A stretch of DNA of 64,000 nt from Hymenobacter norwichensis DSM 15439 (GTDB lineage: Bacteria; Bacteroidota; Bacteroidia; Cytophagales; Hymenobacteraceae). The position numbers and the translations under genes were made by a program. Positions 53,327-61,971 of the stretch are shown piece by piece (the stretch's first letter is position 1; each line of letters begins with the position of its first letter). Where the stretch lies: the NCBI RefSeq assembly GCF_000420705.1, contig NZ_ATVL01000007.1, positions 310,001 to 374,000 on the forward strand, given 5' to 3'. The notes under the pieces are model-generated. The model saw nothing but the letters and a program-made list of their open reading frames with translations. It was not told the DNA's origin and made no database searches.

Positions 53327-54898
53327 CTACAGCACTGGCACCCCTACGGCGGCAGCTACGTTCACGCGGCCCCAGCCGAAACTGCTGCTGCGGGCATTGC
53401 GGTTGGAACTGGCGGCTACCAGGCGGCTCATGATTTGGGCGCGGGTTTCGATGGGGTAGCGGGCCCACACCAGGGCTGCCATGCCGGCCATGCTGGCGGT
53501 GGCTACCGACGAGCCACCGACGGTACTGGGCGCGTCGCCGGTCATGGCAAGGGTGAGGGCGCGCAGGTCGTTGCTAGAGCGCTGCATAACCACGGAAAAC
53601 TCCACGTCGGCGCCTACGTGGCACTCGTCGCAGCGGGTAGTGAGGTTGTCTTTCACGCCGGTTACGGCTACGGCTTCGGGCAACGTGGCGGGATAGATAA
53701 CGCTTACCAAACCAGCCGACCAATCAAAGGAAGTGCCCGCCGCGCAGAAAATCAGCTTGCCCCGGTTGTAGGCGTAGCGAATGGCATCGGTCATTTGCGA
53801 CGAGCTGGTGAGGCGGCCCATGCTCATGCTGATGATGCGTACATCGGCGCGGTTGCCGGCCAGTACATATGCATCCGACACGCCCTTCACCTCCCGGCTG
53901 CCATCCAGAAACACGTCTTCGGCAGCGCGCACCGTAATCAGGCTGGCATTATACGCCACGCCCACTGCGGCGCCATCGGTGCCGCGCGGGGCTACTGCCG
54001 CGCCGGCCATGCTGGTGCCGTGGCCGCAGCCGTCGTCGGGCGTTTCGGCGGCGCCGTACGGAATGCCAAAGATTGAATTGCGGGGCAGCGTCACGAGCCG
54101 CTCGATGGTGCGGCCACTGCTCAGGCCCTGGTTGAAGGCCGTGCCCAGGTTTTCCTGCCCACTGGAGCAGCCTGTGTCAATGATAAGAATCTTCACGCCC
54201 TGTCCGGTGCTCTGGTTCCAGGCGGTGCGCATGCCGTGGTATTGGTCGTCTTGGTTCCAAGATGATTTGCTGCCGTTGGGTAGCACGGTGTAGTCGGAGC
54301 CGGCTAGCAGGTTGGGGGTGGCGGTGTTATTGTCGCAGCCGCTGCTGGTGAGGCCGGCGGTGCCTTTGCTGGCGGTGCTGGCCGGGCGGTTGGGCTCGTA
54401 GCCCATCGGCTCGGCGTAGCGCACCAACTTAGAGGCACGCAGGGCCTTGATGGTGCTCAACTCACGCACCGTTACGTCGAGCACGGGCAGCACATTTTCC
54501 TGGTAGGCCACTAGCTTTTCCAGCGTCATATCGGGGTGAGCTTTCTGCTCTTCGGCCAGAACCAGGGCCAGCACCTGGGCGCGGGCCTGCTGCCAAGCGG
54601 GGCTGCTGGCCACGTCGGCCGGAATGTCGCCTGCGCAACCCGTGGCCGGCTGGTAGCCCACCGACAGCACGTAGTCGGAGCGGGTGAGGGCACTCCACAC
54701 CACATGCGCCGACGCCTGGTTCCAGTCGAAACGGCCGGTTTCGCGCAGGCGGCTCATAATTTGCTCGTCAAGCTGCTGGGTGCTGAGGGCTTCGGTGGGG
54801 TCGGCAGTGGGCTGTGGGGCTAGCTGCTCGTCGGGTTGGTGCTGGCAACTTGCTAAAAGCAGCGCGGCTAGTGCCGCAGAAAGGGTAGGAGTACGCAT
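53327..54898 (-). CDS. Secreted subtilisin-like serine peptidase (S8), atypical oxyanion residue
   Basis: A 523-aa lipoprotein protease. Signal MRTPTLSAALAALLLASC ends in a lipobox Cys. A prodomain-like segment (about 40-165) precedes the catalytic domain: Asp241 (IDTGCSSG), His293 (CGHGTSMAG) and Ser464 (GGSSVATASMAG). The oxyanion position, which is AAGN in subtilases, reads AAGT (Thr389) here, and the GTSMATP box reads GSSVATA, without Pro. The active triad is otherwise present, so activity may be altered or lower. Single gene on the minus strand; convergent with the M61 gene across the repeat. Confidence 0.9.
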   Translation of the reverse strand: MRTPTLSAALAALLLASCQHQPDEQLAPQPTADPTEALSTQQLDEQIMSRLRETGRFDWNQASAHVVWSALTRSDYVLSVGYQPATGCAGDIPADVASSPAWQQARAQVLALVLAEEQKAHPDMTLEKLVAYQENVLPVLDVTVRELSTIKALRASKLVRYAEPMGYEPNRPASTASKGTAGLTSSGCDNNTATPNLLAGSDYTVLPNGSKSSWNQDDQYHGMRTAWNQSTGQGVKILIIDTGCSSGQENLGTAFNQGLSSGRTIERLVTLPRNSIFGIPYGAAETPDDGCGHGTSMAGAAVAPRGTDGAAVGVAYNASLITVRAAEDVFLDGSREVKGVSDAYVLAGNRADVRIISMSMGRLTSSSQMTDAIRYAYNRGKLIFCAAGTSFDWSAGLVSVIYPATLPEAVAVTGVKDNLTTRCDECHVGADVEFSVVMQRSSNDLRALTLAMTGDAPSTVGGSSVATASMAGMAALVWARYPIETRAQIMSRLVAASSNRNARSSSFGWGRVNVAAAVGVPVL

Positions 54899-55027
54899 GG
54901 GTTGGGGGAATTAGGTTGTGGTAGATTGGCACGTTGTGTAAGGGACGCAAAAGCAACAGTAAATGCAAGCATCCTAAGCAGTTGTCCATCGAAATACCCT
55001 GCTCGCCGCAACCTGTTCTGCAATAAA

Positions 55028-55056
55028 AAAGCCCTACTGAGTATCAGCAGGGCTTT
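55028..55056 (-). terminator. Terminator of kup
   Basis: AAAGCCCTACTGA (55028-55040) pairs with TCAGCAGGGCTTT (55044-55056) with one wobble and a 3-nt loop; the minus strand continues with TTTTTTATTG. 21 bp past the stop at 55077. Confidence 0.9.
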
Positions 55057-55076
55057 CCTAGGCAAAAGAATAATTG

Positions 55077-57011
55077 TTACGAAATCCGCTTCAGCGCCAC
55101 GTCGCGGACAGGCGTAATAACGAGTGGCACTTTCTCAACTTTCACCGAGCTGGTATCCAGGCCGAAGTACTTGTCTTCCGAGGCAATAAACTGCTTGATG
55201 TAGAAGTATGCCTGCATCACCAACTTCTCGATGGTGGGGAAGTCATTTTCCACCGACAGGAACTTCTCCAGCACCACAAAGCGGAAGTCGCCGGTGACGT
55301 GCTGCTTGCTCAAGGACTCGTAGCGCGAGGTGATGTCCACTTCCTTGTTGCGCACCAGGTCTTCCACCACTTTGCGGAAGTAGAGGTTGATGCGCTGCTC
55401 CACCCGGAAACCCAACCGGAACGTGATGCGGAAGGCATCATCGGGGGCCAGTTCCACCACTTTGTACTCCATGGTGTACGGTTCGTCGGTGGTGTCTACG
55501 TGCACAAACCAGTATATATCAGCACGTTTGGGGCGCTTCTGGAAGATGGAGTAGATGATTTTCGACTCGATTTCTGAAGCCCGCTCCGCCGACGTCATGA
55601 ACACCAAGTGGGTGGAATACTTCGGGATGGTATCGTCGTCGGAGAGCTGCTTCAGCGCGTCCATGTACGGCTCAATCTTCACGAATTCGGTGAGGCGGCG
55701 CTTGATGTAGAAGGCCCGCAGCCACACGTACATCACGCCCACCAGCGTCAGGCCAATGGCCAACGACACCCAGCCGCCGTGCGGAAACTTCACCAGGTTG
55801 GCAATCAGAAATGAGCCCTCAATAAAGCCATATAGAGTAGCAAACAGCACCACAGCCGCCAGTGGCACCCGCTTGGTGCGCAGCCATACCGTAAGCAACA
55901 GCGTGGTCATGAGCATGGTAAGCGTAATGGCAAGGCCATAGGCCGCTTCCATGTTCTCGGAACGCCGGAAGTACAGCACCACGCCAATGCAGCCGAGCAG
56001 CAACAGCCGGTTCATGCTGGGCACGTACAGCTGGCCTTTCACGTCGGTGGGGTAGTTAAGCTTCACTTTGGGCCACATATTCAGGCGGATAGCTTCTGCT
56101 ACCAGCGTGAACGAGCCCGTAATGAGAGCCTGTGAGGCAATAATGGCCGCAATGGTAGCAATACCGATACCAATGAGTAGAAACCACTCCGGCATCAGCT
56201 CATAGAACGGGTTGCGCTTATTGAGCTGCTCGCCCTGGTGGGCAATCAGCCAGGCACCCTGGCCCATGTAGTTGAGCAGCAGCGTGCTTTTCACGAACAC
56301 CCAGCTGATGCGAATGTTGCCTTTGCCGCAGTGCCCCAAGTCGGAGTATAAGGCCTCGGCCCCGGTAGTACACAGGAATACGGCGCCCAACAGCCAGAAT
56401 CCGCCGGGGTAGTTTACCAGCAAATCGTAAGCGTAGTAGGGATTGAAGGCCTTCAAAATCTCGGGGTGTTGCATCACGCCGCTCACACCCAATATGCCCA
56501 GCATCGAGAACCAAATCAGCATAATTGGCCCGAAGGCTTTGCCTACTATTTGGGTGCCAAAGCTTTGCAGCAGAAACAAACCCGCAATAATACCGATGAC
56601 AATGGGTACCGTCGGGATATTCGGATACACCGTTTCCAGCCCTTCAATAGCCGACGACACCGAAATGGGCGGCGTAATTACACCATCGGCCAGCAGCGCC
56701 GAGCCGCCAATGATGGCCGGCACGGTAAGCCAGCTGGCCTTGCGCCGCACCAGGGCGTAGAGCGAGAAAATACCACCTTCCCCGTTGTTGTCGGCGTTGA
56801 GCGTGAGCAACACGTACTTGATGGTGGTTTGGAGCGTGAGCGTCCAGATAACGCAGGAAATGCCGCCATACACGAGCATGGGCGTTATCTGCTCCGGCAC
56901 AATGGCCTTCATTACGTACAGCGGCGAGGTCCCGATGTCCCCGTAGATGATACCGAGGGCAATTAGCAAACCCGCCGTCGAAATGGCGGTATGCTGGTGT
57001 TTGGCGTCCAT
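55077..57011 (-). CDS. kup: KUP/HAK/KT potassium uptake protein
   Basis: Proton-coupled potassium importer of the inner membrane; 644 aa. About twelve transmembrane helices in the first 430 residues, starting STAGLLIALGIIYGDIGTSP, a signature of KUP proteins. GEGGIFSLYALVRR and ADGVITPPISVSSAIEGL also match. The C-terminal cytosolic region (about 450-644) is beta/alpha-rich and probably regulatory. The start at 57011 (MDAKHQHTAISTAGLL) is preferred to an in-frame upstream GTG at 57092, which would prepend 27 residues. Single gene, strong terminator. Confidence 0.96.
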   Translation of the reverse strand: MDAKHQHTAISTAGLLIALGIIYGDIGTSPLYVMKAIVPEQITPMLVYGGISCVIWTLTLQTTIKYVLLTLNADNNGEGGIFSLYALVRRKASWLTVPAIIGGSALLADGVITPPISVSSAIEGLETVYPNIPTVPIVIGIIAGLFLLQSFGTQIVGKAFGPIMLIWFSMLGILGVSGVMQHPEILKAFNPYYAYDLLVNYPGGFWLLGAVFLCTTGAEALYSDLGHCGKGNIRISWVFVKSTLLLNYMGQGAWLIAHQGEQLNKRNPFYELMPEWFLLIGIGIATIAAIIASQALITGSFTLVAEAIRLNMWPKVKLNYPTDVKGQLYVPSMNRLLLLGCIGVVLYFRRSENMEAAYGLAITLTMLMTTLLLTVWLRTKRVPLAAVVLFATLYGFIEGSFLIANLVKFPHGGWVSLAIGLTLVGVMYVWLRAFYIKRRLTEFVKIEPYMDALKQLSDDDTIPKYSTHLVFMTSAERASEIESKIIYSIFQKRPKRADIYWFVHVDTTDEPYTMEYKVVELAPDDAFRITFRLGFRVEQRINLYFRKVVEDLVRNKEVDITSRYESLSKQHVTGDFRFVVLEKFLSVENDFPTIEKLVMQAYFYIKQFIASEDKYFGLDTSSVKVEKVPLVITPVRDVALKRIS

Positions 57012-57134
57012 GAGTGGCGTAAAAAAGGAGTAGAGGGCGTTGGCTAAGCGCAGTAAAAAGCGCCCAAAGGTAACGGGCAGCGTGCAAACCAAACACCCAG
57101 TTGTTGTGGGTTGTCGAAATGGTATTGCACGCGG

Positions 57135-57737
57135 TTACTCAGCGGCAAAAAATGTATCAGAAGAATTGGCCTGAGCGGCCAAGAGCGCCGCCGTAGCCGC
57201 GGCGGCCGTTTCGTGCTGCCGCTGCCGGATGCGGCGGTTGATTTCGGCAATCAATTTCTGCCAAGAGGCCAGCTCACCAGGCAAAGCAAAGTTGGTGGCC
57301 TCGCGGCCCAGGCGGTGCAATTGCAGCCGGTTGGCGCCCCGTTGGCCGAACGCCAGCAGCAAAGCGCCGACAGTCATGCCCAAGGCGGCGGGCATAGTGC
57401 GCAGCCAGTTCTGAAGAAAGCCCAGCAGGAAACCCGCCAGCGTGAAGCCCCCCAGTAGCAGCCACAGCAGCCACCGGACCCGCTTCACCTCACCCCCTTC
57501 CAGCTCCCACCACCCAAACGACTGCCCATTAACCGTCAGTGCATCGTTGGTAAGCACCAGGCGGCCATCTTCGCTCTGCACCACCGGAAACTGCTGCGGG
57601 GGCGGCAAAGGCGGCGGCAGAGCTGGCACAAACCACGCGGCAGGGGCTTCCGGCTCTTTTGGAACGGCGCTGCCAGTGGCAGGAGGTCCATCGTCGGGCG
57701 GTGTTGCCTCAGGCGAAGGAAAAGTAGAATCGGTCAT
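57135..57737 (-). CDS. Membrane protein of unknown function with Pro-rich N-terminus
   Basis: A 200-aa protein. Start 57737 gives MTDSTFPSPEATPPDDGPP; an earlier in-frame start (57818) only lengthens a polar leader. A Pro-rich segment (PALPPPLPPPQQFPV) and a small beta element are followed by two hydrophobic helices (VRWLLWLLLGGFTLAGFLLG; LGMTVGALLLAFG) and a helical cytosolic tail. No family is recognised. It sits between kup and the FKBP gene on the same strand, with gaps of 123 and 87 bp. Confidence 0.7.
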   Translation of the reverse strand: MTDSTFPSPEATPPDDGPPATGSAVPKEPEAPAAWFVPALPPPLPPPQQFPVVQSEDGRLVLTNDALTVNGQSFGWWELEGGEVKRVRWLLWLLLGGFTLAGFLLGFLQNWLRTMPAALGMTVGALLLAFGQRGANRLQLHRLGREATNFALPGELASWQKLIAEINRRIRQRQHETAAAATAALLAAQANSSDTFFAAE

Positions 57738-57748
57738 AAGCAAAGAAA

Positions 57749-57787
57749 CCCCGCTGCCCGTACTGGTTGATACCCAGCGGAGCGGGG
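57749..57787 (-). terminator. Possible terminator of the FKBP gene
   Basis: CCCCGCT (57749-57755) pairs with AGCGGGG (57781-57787), inner CTGGGT-type pairing adds some support; T-rich TTTCTTTG follows on the minus strand. Weak. Confidence 0.45.
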
Positions 57788-57824
57788 CAGCGGCAGTAGT
57801 GGACAGCGGGGCTTTCAAGGGTGC

Positions 57825-58457
57825 TTAGTTGTTTACTTTCAGCAGCTCTACGTCGAAGATGAGCGCCGTGTCGGGGCCGATGTCACGGCCGGCGCCACGC
57901 TTGCCGTACGCCAGATCCGAGGGGATGTAGAGGCGCCACTTCGAGCCTTCGGGCATCAGTTGCAATGCTTCTGTCCAGCCAGAAATTACCTGGTTTACGC
58001 CGAAGGTAGCAGGCTGGCCGCGCTGGTAGCTGCTGTCGAATACGGTGCCGTTGATGAGCGTGCCGTGGTAGTGCGTGGTTACCTGCGAAGAAGGACCGGG
58101 CTTCTTGCCGCTACCTTCGGTGAGTACTTCGTACTGCAAGCCGCTGGGCAGGGTGGTTATGCCCGGCTTGTTCTTGTTTTCATCTAGAAAGGCCTGGCCT
58201 TCCTCTTTGTTGTTGCCCATGTCGTTGGAGAGTTGGTTGTCGTCTTCGTCTTCGGGTCCGCCCATTTGCTGCTGAAGTTGCTGCATGGCGGCGTGCATTT
58301 GCTCTTGGGTGAGGCGGCTTGGTTCGCCACTCAGGCCCTCTTTCATGCTGGCGGCCAGCACGTCCACATCAAGGTCGAGGCCCTGCTGGGAGAAATTACG
58401 GGCTAAGTCGCGCCCAATGATGTAGCTGATTTGGTCTTTAAGGCTACTCAAGTCCAT
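57825..58457 (-). CDS. FKBP-type peptidyl-prolyl isomerase
   Basis: A 210-aa protein-folding enzyme that speeds proline isomerisation. The first 85 residues are an FKBP_N-like dimerisation region (LKDQISYIIGRDLARNFSQQ), then the catalytic domain (about 110-210): VTTHYHGTLINGTVFDSSY, ISGWTEALQLMPEGSKWRLY and DIGPDTALIFDVELL. Active-site aromatic residues Tyr, Phe and Trp are at the expected positions. No signal, so a cytoplasmic role is likeliest. The start at 58457 (MDLSSLKDQ) is chosen over the longer frame to 58523. Confidence 0.93.
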   Translation of the reverse strand: MDLSSLKDQISYIIGRDLARNFSQQGLDLDVDVLAASMKEGLSGEPSRLTQEQMHAAMQQLQQQMGGPEDEDDNQLSNDMGNNKEEGQAFLDENKNKPGITTLPSGLQYEVLTEGSGKKPGPSSQVTTHYHGTLINGTVFDSSYQRGQPATFGVNQVISGWTEALQLMPEGSKWRLYIPSDLAYGKRGAGRDIGPDTALIFDVELLKVNN

Positions 58458-58665
58458 AGAATCACTGCTTTTTAGCTGCTGATTGCAATGTGGCCACTCC
58501 ATACGGGCAGCCCCAACCAGCAACAGGTGAGAGAAAACCGCCAGCCCTTTGTGAGCCGCCGGAGTGTGAAGTACCGAAAACAGCGCAGAATAGATACGGT
58601 TTTTTTACTGTCACTTGGTAAGATGCTGATTTAGAATAGGGCTTTCTAAATACTCCTAAACAAAC

Positions 58666-58688
58666 AAACCCCGCCAGGGGCGGGGTTT
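58666..58688 (-). terminator. Terminator of the 45-aa membrane peptide gene
   Basis: AAACCCCGCC (58666-58675) pairs perfectly with GGCGGGGTTT (58679-58688), 3-nt loop. The minus strand continues GTTTGTTTAG. Lies 25 bp past the stop at 58713. Confidence 0.85.
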
Positions 58689-58712
58689 GGGGAATTTATA
58701 GGCAAGCAGCGC

Positions 58713-58850
58713 TTAGCAGAAATGCATTTCTTCCTCGTCGCGGAGGTCGAAAAATAAATTCAGGTCCAGTACCTGAGCAGTCAGGTAGCTCAAAGAACCA
58801 AGGCCCCCGAGGACCAGCAAAGAGGATAAGGCAGCAGTGCGCTTTTTCAT
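58713..58850 (-). CDS. Very small membrane peptide (45 aa)
   Basis: From ATG 58850 the protein reads MKKRTAALSSLLVLGGLGSL, continuing SYLTAQ and an acidic tail (DLRDEEEMHFC) ending in Cys. The first half is a signal-like or single-pass hydrophobic helix after a basic start. A longer frame to 58928 lacks this. The presence of a perfect hairpin terminator 25 bp away supports a real transcript. No family is recognised. Possible roles include a lipoprotein-like fragment or membrane regulatory peptide; the Cys at the end is unusual. Confidence 0.6.
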   Translation of the reverse strand: MKKRTAALSSLLVLGGLGSLSYLTAQVLDLNLFFDLRDEEEMHFC

Positions 58851-58999
58851 GGCAATGAATGGATAAGAATGCGGGTCAGCTTGTTGAGTGCAAAGATAAT
58901 ACGAGACGCTGGGAAAATTGTTATGCAAGCATACTTATTTTCAAAGGTAACGGCACTGAGCTACCCAGTCTATGCCCGTCACGTAGCCCTCGGAACCAC

Positions 59000-60454
59000 T
59001 TAACGCACAAACCATTCCAGTTGCAGCAGGCCCGCCACGTTGTCGGACAAGTCGCCGAAGTCGTAGGCCACAGCCGGGGTAACGGCGAAGTGGGAGAACC
59101 GGCACGGCAGCTCCCCCAACAACGACGTTTGCCTCTTGGCGGGAGTGAAATAAGTGTCGTTGTAGTAGTTGCCGTAGTGCCGCAGGTGGGTAGCCAGCAC
59201 CCGGTACGCCACGGCTGGCGCCACGCGGCCCTTGAAACCGGCATGCACGCCCGCCACCCGGTTGCTGATAACGGTTCCACCGGCCAGCGTACCGGGGTTT
59301 AGCTGGTACCGTTTGGCGTCTTGCTGGCTGATAAACAGCGGCGTCCCGATAATCCGGTCTTGGTACTGCCAGCCGACGCTATACGTACCGTTGTTGTAGT
59401 AATTGTCGCGGCCCTGGTACAGGATGGGGCCTCCCTGATACTTGGTGTAAATACCTTCCAGCAGCACGTTTTGCAGGAATTTCGAGGTGGGATTTTCCCA
59501 GCTCAGCCCAAGTAACCGGTCGCGCCCCAGTATTTTCAGACCCTTGATTTGGTCGCGCTGGTTGAGGTTGGCAGTGTCGGCCACGCCCTTATCGAAAATG
59601 GTTTGGGTGTAGAGCCGGATGGTTGTGTGATTTTTGCGGAAGGTCAAGCCGAAATCGGGTACCAGAATGTGGTTGCCCACGGCATTGTCGTTGTCGATGG
59701 GGCCTTGCTGATACACGGGGTCGGCGGCGTTGCCGCTCCGGGCGGCCACAATGCGGAGGTAGTCTTGGAAGCGGCTTGGTGCCCGGCCCGAAGGAAACAC
59801 CCCGCCCCACTGTGCGAAATGCGTAAGGCCGCCGTACACGCTCAGCTTATCCCGGCCCACCTTCACGTACAACGATTTCTGGTGCAGCAGATACTTCCGG
59901 ATGTAGTCTTGGCTGCCAAACCAGCCGTGCGCGAAGTTGCCTTTAAACTGCACTAGGCCTTTCGTGAGCGGTACGTTGGTATATTCGGCAACGGCCAATT
60001 CCACTTTGGGTAGCGGGAGGGCATTGCCGCTGATACCGAACGAGCCGCTGCTTAGACTGGGGTCGAGGGCGCCAGTGATTTCGCGGTAACGGCCGGCCCG
60101 CAGCTGCCAAGCACCGTAGCTGACCTTGGCGTAGCCTTCCTGCAAAAACGTGCTACCAAAGTGGCGGTTGTTGTACATGGCCACCCCGTAGCCAACAATC
60201 CAACGGCGCGGCGCCTCGGTGGCAGGAGCCGCAGTGCCTAGCGCATGCTCGTTGCGCAGCCTGAAAAACGTAGAGAGGTCGGCTTGCTGGCTGGATACGC
60301 TGCCGTAGCGGTTGGCAATACTCCACAGAGGCTGGTAGCTTTGCGAAGCTACCGTAGTCAAAGTGCCGACCGTAATGCGCAGTGAATCTAGGTGTTGTGC
60401 CTGCAAACCATCCAGCAAGCCCAGGAAGCATACGGCAAGTAAAAGTCTCTTCAT
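59000..60454 (-). CDS. Wzi-like outer-membrane capsule assembly protein
   Basis: A 484-aa outer-membrane barrel. Signal MKRLLLAVCFLGLLDGLQAQ. The body alternates short strands with aromatic ends (YGVAMYNNRHFGSTFLQ; VSYGAWQLRAGRYREITG) and ends in LLQLEWFVR, as in barrels. The pattern GAWQLRAGRYREITG and VKVGRDKLSVYGGLTHFAQW matches the Wzi family, which retains capsule or exopolysaccharide at the surface. No capsule operon is in view. The family match is by pattern; a related transporter is possible. Confidence 0.82.
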   Translation of the reverse strand: MKRLLLAVCFLGLLDGLQAQHLDSLRITVGTLTTVASQSYQPLWSIANRYGSVSSQQADLSTFFRLRNEHALGTAAPATEAPRRWIVGYGVAMYNNRHFGSTFLQEGYAKVSYGAWQLRAGRYREITGALDPSLSSGSFGISGNALPLPKVELAVAEYTNVPLTKGLVQFKGNFAHGWFGSQDYIRKYLLHQKSLYVKVGRDKLSVYGGLTHFAQWGGVFPSGRAPSRFQDYLRIVAARSGNAADPVYQQGPIDNDNAVGNHILVPDFGLTFRKNHTTIRLYTQTIFDKGVADTANLNQRDQIKGLKILGRDRLLGLSWENPTSKFLQNVLLEGIYTKYQGGPILYQGRDNYYNNGTYSVGWQYQDRIIGTPLFISQQDAKRYQLNPGTLAGGTVISNRVAGVHAGFKGRVAPAVAYRVLATHLRHYGNYYNDTYFTPAKRQTSLLGELPCRFSHFAVTPAVAYDFGDLSDNVAGLLQLEWFVR

Positions 60455-60555
60455 GCAAGCAGTGTCAGCAGGAGTTCAAATAAGCCGTTAAATATAGTCT
60501 GTAAGGTATAATAGAAGGGTGTTCTATAGCCTGCGTTGTCGGCTGAAAATAAAAA

Positions 60556-60580
60556 CGCCCGACTTGTTGGAAGCCGGGCG
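60556..60580 (-). terminator. Terminator of the second deacetylase gene
   Basis: CGCCCG (60556-60561) pairs with CGGGCG (60575-60580), extended by one further pair; TTTTTATTTT follows on the minus strand. 19 bp past the stop at 60599. Confidence 0.75.
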
Positions 60581-60598
60581 CCCGTTGCGAAGTCAAAA

Positions 60599-61417
60599 TT
60601 AGCGTGGAGTAGTTGGGTTGCGCTGCTGGTAGGCTTTCACTTTTTCGGCTACTTCCACCATCGGAGCCACCCAAATATCCTTTTCGTGCGCCTTGAGGTA
60701 GCGCAATAGTTGGCGGTGCGCTTTCAACTCCACGTTGAGGGCGTGGCCGCCGCCCACCCCATGAAATAGAAACACCAGCAGCGTGTGCGACTCCTGGGCC
60801 TTCTTCACCAAATCGAGCATGTACTCCGCCGACTGGCCGTTGATGGAATAGGCGTCGATGTTGGTCAGGTCTATCTGGGCAGCGGTTTGCAAACCGCCCG
60901 TAACGCCCCGCGCCCCCACAAAGTCGTTGCGGAGCTGGTCGTAGAACCTCACGCCCCCGATTTGCAGGTCGCCGCAGGGGTAGGCGAAGGTGCGGGTGGT
61001 TTTGCCGTCGATGGCGGCCAGCAGGGTGTTGTTGGCCTTGATTTCACTCACGGCCCGCGTGACGGTGTACTTGCTTAGGTCGTTGTCGGGCGTAACGAAG
61101 CCGCGGCCGGGCAGGCTCCCGTCGCAGGGATGCATGAGGGCGTGGTTGCCTAGCTCGTGCCCGCGCTGGGCCGCCCGGCGCCACTCCGGCAGCCGCCGCG
61201 CCACCACCGATGATGAGCCAATCAGGTAGAACGTGCCGCGCAGCTTCGCCGAGTCCAGGGCTGGTACCACGTTGTCCAGGTCCACATCAATGGCATCGTC
61301 GTAGGTCAGCACTACAGCGCACTGCTTGTTGTTCCAAACCGTTTGGGTGCTCTGGGCGTGGCTGGCGGCGGTAGTTAGCAGCAGGGCCGTAGGTACAAGG
61401 AAGTGTAAAGCGCGCAT
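60599..61417 (-). CDS. Exported polysaccharide deacetylase
   Basis: A 272-aa NodB-family esterase. Start 61417 gives MRALHFLVPTALLLTTAASHAQ, a Sec signal. The Asp pair is in VVLTYDDAIDVDL (an unusual TYDDA for TFDDG), the metal His pair in GNHALMHPCD, and FAYPCGD follows. The metal triad appears intact. The Cys in MHPCDG and in FAYPCGD is atypical. It follows a lipoprotein gene and has its own terminator. Probable substrate: a surface polymer; unproved. Confidence 0.88.
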   Translation of the reverse strand: MRALHFLVPTALLLTTAASHAQSTQTVWNNKQCAVVLTYDDAIDVDLDNVVPALDSAKLRGTFYLIGSSSVVARRLPEWRRAAQRGHELGNHALMHPCDGSLPGRGFVTPDNDLSKYTVTRAVSEIKANNTLLAAIDGKTTRTFAYPCGDLQIGGVRFYDQLRNDFVGARGVTGGLQTAAQIDLTNIDAYSINGQSAEYMLDLVKKAQESHTLLVFLFHGVGGGHALNVELKAHRQLLRYLKAHEKDIWVAPMVEVAEKVKAYQQRNPTTPR

Positions 61418-61448
61418 CAGCAGATAAGACGGAAGTAGATAAGCCAAG

Positions 61449-61916
61449 CTACTTTTTAAGCACCAACTCAGCTTTCTTGATTTTCAGGGTAGGATTGTTG
61501 GCCGCTACCAGCCGGGCTTTGAAGGTGTAGTTGGCGTTCTTCGGAATAGTAAGGCTACCGTTTTTGCCAGAAAAACTCCACGTTACTTTATCATTGACGG
61601 CGGTTTTGACTTCTCCCACCGTCACGTTTTTCTCGGTAGGATCCAGCTCCAACTGATTTACGTGGGCTCCATCGGCTAGTACCATTATCTGAAACCGGAC
61701 GGGGGCCTCGCCTTCGTAGGCCATGTCCATGTCAGACCACAAGCTGATAACGTCGTCTTTTTTCAGTTTCAGCGAAGCTTCTTTCACCACCTCGTGTCCT
61801 TCCGTACTGACTTCATTGATGGGAAGGCGGGCCACTTCTTTGCCTAATAGCGTGTCGCAGGCGCTAAGCGGAGCGGCCAGTAGCAGGGCCCAAACCAGGT
61901 TTTTTCTGTCAAGCAT
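61449..61916 (-). CDS. Putative lipoprotein of unknown function
   Basis: A 155-aa lipoprotein. Start 61916 gives MLDRKNLVWALLLAAPLSAC with a lipobox Cys at 20; a longer frame to 62015 is rejected. The body is beta-rich (VISLWSDMDMAYEGEAPVRF; VTWSFSGKNGSLTIPKNANYT) with repeated Lys-rich strands and ends KAELVLKK. It ends 31 bp before the deacetylase start, so the two probably share a transcript. No family is recognised. Confidence 0.72.
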   Translation of the reverse strand: MLDRKNLVWALLLAAPLSACDTLLGKEVARLPINEVSTEGHEVVKEASLKLKKDDVISLWSDMDMAYEGEAPVRFQIMVLADGAHVNQLELDPTEKNVTVGEVKTAVNDKVTWSFSGKNGSLTIPKNANYTFKARLVAANNPTLKIKKAELVLKK

Positions 61917-61971
61917 CGGATAGATAGAGTGTAAATGCCGGCGTATTTGCGGCGGAAAGCCAATATAGAGC

